A stretch of 64,000 bases of DNA, from positions 1,736,001 to 1,800,000 of the forward strand of contig NC_045132.1 of NCBI RefSeq assembly GCF_007655135.1, in the 5' to 3' direction. A program made the translations under genes and the position numbers. Origin of the DNA: Punica granatum. Taxonomy: Eukaryota > Streptophyta > Magnoliopsida > Myrtales > Lythraceae. The notes below the pieces were generated by a model. That model was not told the origin of the DNA and ran no database searches. It was given only the letters and a program-made list of their open reading frames with translations. The stretch's first letter is position 1; every line of letters starts with the position of its first letter. Positions 33,506 through 40,578 of the stretch are shown here, in pieces.

Positions 33506-34361
33506 GTTTTAAAAACAATAAACCTTCCAGTCTATCAAACATTTATCAAGACTTTCTATACTTTTGCATATCAGTTCCCTATCCTTAAGGTATTCCATAC
33601 CTATCCTAGACGAAAGCTCTACAGATTTAATAGAACCATTAGCCTAGAAAGTAGTTCAAAGATGCTATACCGTAACAGATACTCCTACCCAGCTTCTCTC
33701 AAGATCAAGATCGGATCTAAGACGTACCTTACTGGCAGAAATCCCACCTCACACAGTGTTTCCCTGCAGCATACCTTAAACATACCTTGCCCAACTGCTG
33801 TACCTGGTTTTAACAATAATAGTAGACAGACAAACTCAGCATGACTCTCTATAGATCTATCTCCTATCCCAACTGCTGTACCTAGACGAACGATAATGCA
33901 AAGGATAACTCTACTCCAGTCGATAACCTCCATCTACTTAGACGGTGCTCGTAACACTACCGGGACTCTTTCCAATTTTTACCCTGAAACTGCCCTAACC
34001 GTCGGGACTTACAAACGGGTACACCTTAGGACTTCCCCCCGGGTTACTACAAACGGTGAATGTGTAGGGTCCATTAGAGCGACTGGATGGACATTAGAGC
34101 CTATTGCATTACTTCTTATGCTAGCATCAGTTCATTGTGATGTTGGATCTAGACTTCTACAGAGTCCTGCGCTATGGCTGCCTAATTACTATGTTTACCA
34201 GCTTCAGTTCATTGTATAGGATATGCAAGAATACACTATTGGGAGAACGCTACATGAGTTTCTACCAGCCATGAAGGCGGTCCTAGATGATATGATCTAC
34301 GAGATCTACATGGATCTAAGTACCTTAAACGGAATATACATCCTATCCCCACCTACTCTTG
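33506..34361 (-). promoter_or_regulatory. Component A leader between primer site and ORF1
   Basis: From primer site to start codon (34373-33506) this is 868 bases, the same length as in component B (40444-39577), and I count only two substitutions by eye, at about 33626 and 33839. Long structured leaders with short frames are normal in this family and support ribosome shunting or re-initiation. Short plus-strand frames (33662-33844, 33896-34219) and their duplicates in the other copy are antisense by-products. Confidence 0.75.
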
Positions 34362-34647
34362 GCTTTGATACCATTTCCTCCAGAGATCTATACGTAGGGG
34401 ATAATCATGGAATACAGGAAGAACATGGATCTGATATGGACCGCCTTCATGGCTGGTAGAAACTCATGTAGCGTTCTCCCAATAGTGTATTCTTGCATAT
34501 CCTATACAATGAACTGAAGCTGGTAAACATAGTAATTAGGCAGCCATAGCGCAAGACTCTGTAGAAGTCTAGATCCAACATCACAATGAACTGATGCTAG
34601 CATAAGAAGTAATGCAATAGGCTCTAATGTCCATCCAGTCGCTCTAA
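34074..34647. repeat. 210-bp inverted repeat of viral leader sequence
   Basis: Arm 1 is 34074-34283 and arm 2 is 34438-34647 in opposite orientation. They match at 209 of 210 positions by eye (one C/T change near 34171). The 154-bp spacer holds the component A primer site and pre-primer sequence. Arm 1 is the normal leader of component A; arm 2 is an extra inverted copy placed between the units. RNA started at the viral promoter near 35035 would read arm 2 then arm 1 and could fold into a long hairpin. Confidence 0.92.
34362..34373 (-). promoter_or_regulatory. tRNA-Met primer-binding site, component A
   Basis: The minus strand reads TGGTATCAAAGC, one change from TGGTATCAGAGC, the complement of the initiator tRNA-Met 3' end used to prime minus-strand synthesis in Caulimoviridae. 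It marks the conventional origin of the viral map. Confidence 0.85.
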
Positions 34648-34660
34648 GGCGGTAGTCTAT
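34648..34660. other. Filler at the component B/A junction
   Basis: Thirteen bases (GGCGGTAGTCTAT) lie between the inverted leader arm and the extra primer site and belong to neither in order. AGTCTATGC is the reverse complement of pre-primer sequence nearby, suggesting template slippage during end joining. Confidence 0.6.
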
Positions 34661-34672
34661 GCTTTGATACCA
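34661..34672 (-). promoter_or_regulatory. tRNA-Met primer-binding site, extra copy at the junction
   Basis: TGGTATCAAAGC on the minus strand, preceded in viral sense by the full pre-primer sequence. It closes component B's circle: B measures about 5772 bases from the site at 40433-40444 to here. Confidence 0.85.
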
Positions 34673-35349
34673 TTTCCTCCAGAGATCTATACGTAGGGGA
34701 TAATCATGGAATACAGGAAGAACATGGATCTGATATGCATAGACTGTCAAGATAAATATGAGATCGACATGGAAGATTTATTCAAACACTTAGCCCATGA
34801 TGGGCTGAAGGGAGTACATGAGTTTGAAACAAACAAAAGAAAAGACATTAAAATAAAAGGAAAGAGTCTGTAAGGACTCAATCCATGCTTACACTGGAAC
34901 TTACACACAGAAAGGGGGTTGGAGGATCCGGGTTATGGGAGCCGGATGTTTACATATGGGAAGAGATAAGAGAGGAAGAGAGAATTATGTGTTGCGGGTG
35001 TGTGTCCTCCTCGATGCTGGAGGAAGAGCACTCTTATAGGCAGTGGTGGATGCCTTGTCGCTGTGCAGCTTTACACTGTGCACTCACATGCGGGGTATTG
35101 TCGAGCTCAGTGGAAGAACTGTAGCTACAGTGCCTTTTTAATCGCAAAAGGTGACAGGAGGCTGCTTTATGTCGGGCACGCTCGCCGAAAGGTTTTTTGT
35201 CCGTTATGGTACCACTGTGAGTAGTGGTGGGACGCTTCCGGAGATTGCGCTGATTATGTCGGGGCATAGCCTGTCGAGCCGAAAGGTTTTTTGTCCGGTA
35301 ATGATCCACGTGTCTGAAACAGTGGGCGGATGCTCTCGGTTGCTGGTGG
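34673..35349 (-). promoter_or_regulatory. Component B 3' non-coding half of the common region
   Basis: Nearly identical to 27806-28488. It begins right after the stop of component B ORF3. It contains the TATA element (35033-35038), the paired 20-bp repeats (35184-35203, 35278-35297) and the AATAAA signal (34777-34782), all on the minus strand. In this array it lies directly upstream of the inverted leader piece and component A, so it could drive RNA through both. Confidence 0.8.
35033..35038 (-). promoter_or_regulatory. Viral TATA element upstream of the hairpin and component A
   Basis: Same CCTATAAGAG context as 28166-28171. It is the only complete viral promoter copy located upstream of coding sequence in this array, because component B at the right end lacks its own promoter. 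Confidence 0.5.
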
Positions 35350-36939
35350 CTAGATGCCGTATTGGCGGTGATCGCGCTGAGCCTCTAGCAGGAACTCCTC
35401 TTCGAATTTGTCAATCAGGAAAGCATGTCTTGTGCTGAACCCTGGTTGAGCTGGTAGGTCGACGAGAGAGATGTGCAGGAAGACTCTTTGGCAGTTACCT
35501 GAGAACTGGAGAACATGCTCTGGGTATTTACGCCAGTGCCATTCGTTTACCTGAACCCAGGCTCGCCAGTCGCTGATCTGGTTTGTTATCGGTCCATCTG
35601 CTGGCCAGAACTTTACCTCCGGGGTGAGAATGCTCCTCGAACTTACCGGAGAGATAAAAATGTAATGGATAGCAGGTTGAACTTTTATGGGGGAGATCCA
35701 CTCCGGTGGAGAGGATTCTATGCTGATGAAGAGGCTGGACGATCGATGCAGGGACCTTTTGATTAATCCCCAAGCATTATCTCCGAAAAGAGACTGGTAC
35801 TCCGGTCGATGTTCATCCTCTGGTCTCAGAATTATGGATTTGAGAACTCCGTATTTCAGGAGATCACAAAAATCAAAATGGTGATTATAAAATTTATCTT
35901 TTAATGGAAAAACATAAAAACTTATCCTGGGGATCGAGAATTCCAGGATATGCCTGCAACCGTTCATGAGTAGGATGTCAGTTCTTTCAAAATCATCATC
36001 TTCCTCGTGTTGGTCACAGGGTTTTGGAAAATCATTTTGAAAATGGTTTTTTCTTTCCCAATTCCAAAACCATCCGTCAATTCCTTTTTGTGAACATGCA
36101 CAGAAATGAAGGAGTTTTTTGAAAAAGGAAATGGTGGTTGTAGTAAAATCCTGGAGACTTGTCTCAGAAATTTTTAAGACGATATCTTCAGGAAGTTTTG
36201 AAAGGAACAGGATTTCTCCTGCTCGGGGGAAGACGCCACTGAGAGTTACTTCAATGGGTTTTTCCCAAAACAGTTTTTCAGTCTGGTTTCCGATGAGGGG
36301 AACCACAGACTGATTTATCGATGGAGTTGATATGGACTCCAAATCCTGCTTTAATTTTTTATTTTCATTATCAAGAGCGTCTTTTTCCCTGAGGCAGGAC
36401 TCAGAAAACTCCAAGACTTCTATTCTTTCCGCACAGAGGCTTTCTATTTCTTTTTTGAAGCCTTCATTTTCTTTTTCGAGAATACCTCTCCTTTTTTCGC
36501 TCTTTTTCAATTTTTTCAATAGAGCATGATTTTCTCTTTGCATTTCTGCAAAGTGCTCTGTGAAATTATCGAACTCTACTAACCTGTCTTGGAGGAAAGC
36601 TTGAGTCTGAGCTTTTTGGAGGGATAGCTCTTGTTGCAGCGAATCGATTTTCAGGCAAAGTTCCTGCTGCAAGGACGCTTTGCTGTTGCTTTGTTCCTCC
36701 ATGTGGAGAACCAATGCATCCATGGATTCCTCACCCTTTTGAGGATTCTTTACGGAAGACCATAAATCATCCAAGATGAGTTGTTGCCTGTGATCAGGCC
36801 GCCAAGCCGTGAGGCTGGACTTTATGCAGAATCTCTTTTTTGGGGGCAGATCCTGATGTTTATGGGTTTTGTTCCTGGAGGAGGAACCTTTATCGACCTG
36901 GTCAAACCAGGGGAGATCCATGTTCCTGTAATGTGACAT
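35350..36939 (-). CDS. Component B ORF3: long coiled-coil viral protein, function unknown
   Basis: 529 residues, starting MSHYRNMDLPWFDQVDKGSS, uninterrupted. Residues about 75-205 form a strong heptad-type coiled coil (Leu/Glu/Lys-rich, for example LQQELCLKIDSLQQELSL). A folded-looking domain follows at 225-529 with many aromatic residues (DGWFWNWERKNHF, DWRAWVQVNEWHWRKYPEH). No known catalytic motif is visible. Coiled-coil proteins in this virus family can be virion- or inclusion-associated, which is only a hint. There is no counterpart in component A. It lies 10 bases after ORF2 and ends directly at the common region. Confidence 0.8.
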   Translation of the reverse strand: MSHYRNMDLPWFDQVDKGSSSRNKTHKHQDLPPKKRFCIKSSLTAWRPDHRQQLILDDLWSSVKNPQKGEESMDALVLHMEEQSNSKASLQQELCLKIDSLQQELSLQKAQTQAFLQDRLVEFDNFTEHFAEMQRENHALLKKLKKSEKRRGILEKENEGFKKEIESLCAERIEVLEFSESCLREKDALDNENKKLKQDLESISTPSINQSVVPLIGNQTEKLFWEKPIEVTLSGVFPRAGEILFLSKLPEDIVLKISETSLQDFTTTTISFFKKLLHFCACSQKGIDGWFWNWERKNHFQNDFPKPCDQHEEDDDFERTDILLMNGCRHILEFSIPRISFYVFPLKDKFYNHHFDFCDLLKYGVLKSIILRPEDEHRPEYQSLFGDNAWGLIKRSLHRSSSLFISIESSPPEWISPIKVQPAIHYIFISPVSSRSILTPEVKFWPADGPITNQISDWRAWVQVNEWHWRKYPEHVLQFSGNCQRVFLHISLVDLPAQPGFSTRHAFLIDKFEEEFLLEAQRDHRQYGI

Positions 36940-36949
36940 GAAACAATGG

Positions 36950-37339
36950 TTATGGCAGATTTATGTTTAAATGGACTCTTACAGGAGCCTGTAAGGCCAG
37001 GTGGCCTAAGAATAGCTCATAGTCCTCCCGGGTTTTTAAAGTGGAGTTGATGTGCTGAAAACAAGGTTTTGTATTGCATCGAGGGATTTCTTTGCAATGC
37101 TTGTTAAAATAGGCACACAACACATGGGATACAGGATGATCGATGAGGGCACAGATTTTGTAGATGTATGTAGTGAATATACGATCCATAGAGTCTGTTT
37201 CCCCGTCCTGTATGTCCTTTTGGATTTTCTCAAGACTTTCGTCTTGCCACAGTTCTAACAGCCAATGGTGTAACCACTCTTGAGCAGACTCCACAGCCAT
37301 TTCCTGCGCAAAATACATCAGTCTATCTTGTAAATGCAT
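36950..37339 (-). CDS. Component B ORF2: small viral protein, function unknown
   Basis: 129 residues, starting MHLQDRLMYFAQEMAVESAQ. The start lies inside the end of the protease frame (22-base overlap) in another frame, and the stop is 10 bases before ORF3. It is mostly helical-looking, with Trp/Leu/His clusters at residues 22-31 and several Cys and His in the second half (HPVSHVLCAYFNKHCKEIPR) that do not form a standard zinc knuckle. I do not recognise the family. The compact arrangement with its neighbours argues that it is a real viral gene. Confidence 0.65.
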   Translation of the reverse strand: MHLQDRLMYFAQEMAVESAQEWLHHWLLELWQDESLEKIQKDIQDGETDSMDRIFTTYIYKICALIDHPVSHVLCAYFNKHCKEIPRCNTKPCFQHINSTLKTREDYELFLGHLALQAPVRVHLNINLP

Positions 37340-39576
37340 TTGTCAGAGACAAAACAGAATTTTATTTTGTTTCCAAGCCTGTGCGTTTCGATGCCAGATG
37401 CTGTGACAAGAAACGGTTTTAAAAGCTGGATGAATGGGGTTCCTAGGATGACCTCATGATTAAGGCTTTTCACTAGGAGGAATGACGTTTTGTATCGGAC
37501 TCTATTTTGTTCAACTTCACCTTCGCTCAACTTATGCTGGATGTCGAGCTTAGTACCACTAACCGAAGAAAGTGATTCAGTTGTTTTTTCATAGAATCTG
37601 ACAGGAATGAGTTGTTCACGAATGCAGTTTTCGTCTGCACCTGTGTCAAACAGAGCAGTTGCATCAATAAACAAATTATGGTTTATGACAAGCTTGATTT
37701 TGATCAGCCACCTGTTAGGAGAAGGCTCCCCTATCATGGTTAAGGCTTTCTGCTGGTCATTTTTTTGTTGGTCCAGGGCCAGAGTGTCCTCTGGGTTTTG
37801 ATCCTAGGTCATGAGGACTTGTCTAGAGCTTCCTGCTTCTGCAAAGAACTCTTCGAGCCGTCCAATTATGGTGGAGTGCTGCTGTTGTTCAAATTTGAGA
37901 CAAGCAATATCACTCCTGAGATTATCGATTTCTTTTTGGGCATCAAACGAGGTTATGTGAGCTCGTTTTTTGCCATGTCTTTTCAGGATTTCCGACAAGT
38001 TATAATTAGGGGTTTTGGTCTCGGTTTCGAGAGTGCCCTGATTTAACTTCTCAAGGTATTGTGTTCTTAACAAAGGGTTTTGGATTTCTCCTGCTATTTC
38101 AAGCAGGAATTCTTGGTCCTTAGTTAAGACGTTTATCGATTACAGAAGCTCTAGGTTTTTGTCTTTGAGGTGAGAGGGGTCTCCTACGAAGTGTTGGGAG
38201 ATGGCAAAGACTAGAGTTGCTACGGCGTCAGGGATGTCTTCGTTGTTAGCATCCCAGATGATCTCACCAGATTCATCTGTCTTGACGCTGGTCAGGATTT
38301 CATTTTGTTGGAAGGGAGAAAGGTAGTTGTCCCACCATCCCTTCAATTGGCCTGTGAACCCTGCTATGAGCATGTGCGCTATGGCTGGGTCCGACAATCG
38401 GGTCTGGGTCTTGTAAGCATTTGATACCATCGTCATTTGCTGTAAGACGCTGAGTATGTTATATTCAGACTGCCCGTCTATGTTCCACTCATAGATGGCA
38501 TTGGCACTATACCTATTCTGGACAATGTTTGGTTTTTCTTCCAAAACTAGGTCTGGTGCACTTATGGTAGTGTAGTAGGGTTTTTGGGGTTCCTTCCACA
38601 CTAATGCTCCTAAATCTCCAGAATTATGGATGGCGTTGACGACATTCGAGCCCTGGGACTCTTGTGTCTTGATTTTTGTTGCTCTTAATGGGGTTCCTGG
38701 CTCTTTTTCTGAAAGAGGTGTTTCCGGGATGACCATTTTTTGCAAGTTTATGGATGGGGAATTTTCTTGGAGATTTATGGATTTTAATCTTCTATCTATT
38801 TCCTGCCTAAACTCTTGTTTCCTAGAGATAGGAATTTCATGAGGTTTAAAGGGAGGTTTTTTGAGAGACTCTATGGGTACAGGTTTCAATTGGTTCGACT
38901 GACTAGAGGTCCCTACCTGGTTGACAACAGGCTTGGTGACTTCTTGTTCTATCCTATCCAATTGGGAACCTATGGTGTGGAGACACTGGTTTGTGAAATT
39001 ATTTTGTTCAAAGATGTTTTTTATGTCTTTGGGTTCCAGTGAATTGTCCACTTTCATTTTGAAGGGAGAGGCCTTGACCTCTGCTTTTTGATGGGTTATT
39101 TGGATGGTTCCTAAAGGCGGATGTGTGGACTCAACCGGGTCTGCATTCGCAAGATCCCACTTTATGGTTTTCTGAGTTACACATACCATTCTTTTAGGTG
39201 CGAAATGATTTTCAAACCAATCCCAAAATAGGATATTGTTGGAGTTTTTTAGCACGAATGCTGTCCATTCTACCCTGATATGAGATTTGGTATATTCTTC
39301 GGAGAATGTCTCGTGGAGCCATCTCCTTTTATGGTCATTATGGGGTGCTAGGAAATCACTCCTAAGCTTATCGTAATCTATCTCAAATTTTTTGACTACT
39401 GTGTCTACCCTAGGGACAACTGACACAGAAAGTGCTATTTGAGATCTACATTCAGCTAATTTTTGGTTTATTCTATCCTGAAAAGAATCTCTATTTCTTT
39501 TGTTGATAGAATAATTATCGTTTATGTGATGAGAACCTACGCGTGCAAGTAGAGGAAAATTTTTAAAAAGACCCAT
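37318..39576 (-). pseudogene. Component B ORF1: capsid-like plus protease frame, broken by two stops
   Basis: One reading frame of 753 codons interrupted in phase by TAA at 38140-38142 and TAG at 37804-37806, giving segments of 478, 111 and 161 codons (the last with its first Met at 37737). Segment 1 has a spacer domain (residues 60-142, NILFWDWF) homologous to the one in component A, a disordered middle, and a caulimovirid capsid core at about 355-470 (HMLIAGFTGQLKGWWDNYLS). Segment 2 is helical. Segment 3 carries an aspartic protease with DTGAD and EVILGTPFIQL. There is no CCHC zinc knuckle, normally C-terminal to the capsid core, so an internal deletion near 38140 is likely as well. There is no movement protein, RT or RNase H. 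Confidence 0.85.
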
Positions 39577-40432
39577 GTTTTAAAAACAATAAACCTTCCA
39601 GTCTATCAAACATTTATCAAGACTTTCTATACTTTTGCATATCAGTTCCCTATCCTTAAGGTATTCCATACCTATCCTAGACGAAAGCTCTACAGATCTA
39701 ATAGAACCATTAGCCTAGAAAGTAGTTCAAAGATGCTATACCGTAACAGATACTCCTACCCAGCTTCTCTCAAGATCAAGATCGGATCTAAGACGTACCT
39801 TACTGGCAGAAATCCCACCTCACACAGTGTTTCCCTGCAGCATACCTTAAACATACCTTGCCCAACTGCTGTACCTGGTTTTAACAATAATAGTAGACAG
39901 ACAAACTCATCATGACTCTCTATAGATCTATCTCCTATCCCAACTGCTGTACCTAGACGAACGATAATGCAAAGGATAACTCTACTCCAGTCGATAACCT
40001 CCATCTACTTAGACGGTGCTCGTAACACTACCGGGACTCTTTCCAATTTTTACCCTGAAACTGCCCTAACCGTCGGGACTTACAAACGGGTACACCTTAG
40101 GACTTCCCCCCGGGTTACTACAAACGGTGAATGTGTAGGGTCCATTAGAGCGACTGGATGGACATTAGAGCCTATTGCATTACTTCTTATGCTAGCATCA
40201 GTTCATTGTGATGTTGGATCTAGACTTCTACAGAGTCCTGCGCTATGGCTGCCTAATTACTATGTTTACCAGCTTCAGTTCATTGTATAGGATATGCAAG
40301 AATACACTATTGGGAGAACGCTACATGAGTTTCTACCAGCCATGAAGGCGGTCCTAGATGATATGATCTACGAGATCTACATGGATCTAAGTACCTTAAA
40401 CGGAATATACATCCTATCCCCACCTACTCTTG
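39577..40432 (-). promoter_or_regulatory. Component B leader between primer site and ORF1
   Basis: Near-identical to the component A leader (33506-34361) right up to the start codon, after which the two diverge completely. Both read CATGTTTTAAAAACAATAAA on the plus strand across the boundary. Confidence 0.8.
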
Positions 40433-40444
40433 GCTTTGATACCA
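40433..40444 (-). promoter_or_regulatory. tRNA-Met primer-binding site, component B
   Basis: TGGTATCAAAGC on the minus strand. About 80 bases of pre-primer viral sequence continue to 40523 before similarity is lost; the viral promoter is not present at this end. Confidence 0.85.
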
Positions 40445-40523
40445 TTTCCTCCAGAGATCTATACGTAGGGGATAATCATGGAATACAGAAGAACATGGAT
40501 CTGATATGCATAGACTGTCAAGA

Positions 40524-40578
40524 GTAGGTTTGACATGAGATTTGATATGAGATCTTCCATGTCGATCTCATATATATA
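40524..40578 (+). repeat. Right viral edge with an inverted viral scrap
   Basis: After the pre-primer sequence ends at about 40523, a short filler is followed by 40552-40577, which is the reverse complement of viral sequence found at about 27884-27910. The host flank then begins in a TATATATATA tract. This is a rearranged end-joining junction. Confidence 0.7.

Larger units (their letters stand above)
27806..40578 (-). mobile_element. Endogenous pararetrovirus locus: two genome components in one array
   Basis: The whole block is Caulimoviridae-like sequence read on the minus strand. From right to left it holds component B (40444-34673), a junction with an inverted leader piece (34660-34438), then component A (34373-27806). 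The two components have different genes but the same non-coding region. The edges are AT-rich with no target-site duplication, as expected for viral DNA captured by end joining rather than integrase. A movement protein, a family-typical reverse transcriptase and RNase H, and a tRNA-Met primer site place it in this family. Two components sharing a common region point to florendoviruses, for which bipartite genomes have been proposed. Confidence 0.9.

Noticed and set aside
33662..34459. Plus-strand frames in the viral leader, duplicated at 39733-40527
   Set aside because: Antisense to the leader, short and without domains; explained by duplication of the common region.
37804..38142. Programmed stop-codon readthrough in component B
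   Set aside because: Two different stops are involved and a zinc-knuckle region seems missing too, so decay is the simpler reading. It is kept only as an alternative in the findings.
27806..40578. LTR retrotransposon instead of a pararetrovirus
   Set aside because: There are no flanking LTRs, no integrase domain and no target-site duplication, while a 30K-type movement protein and a caulimovirid gene order are present.
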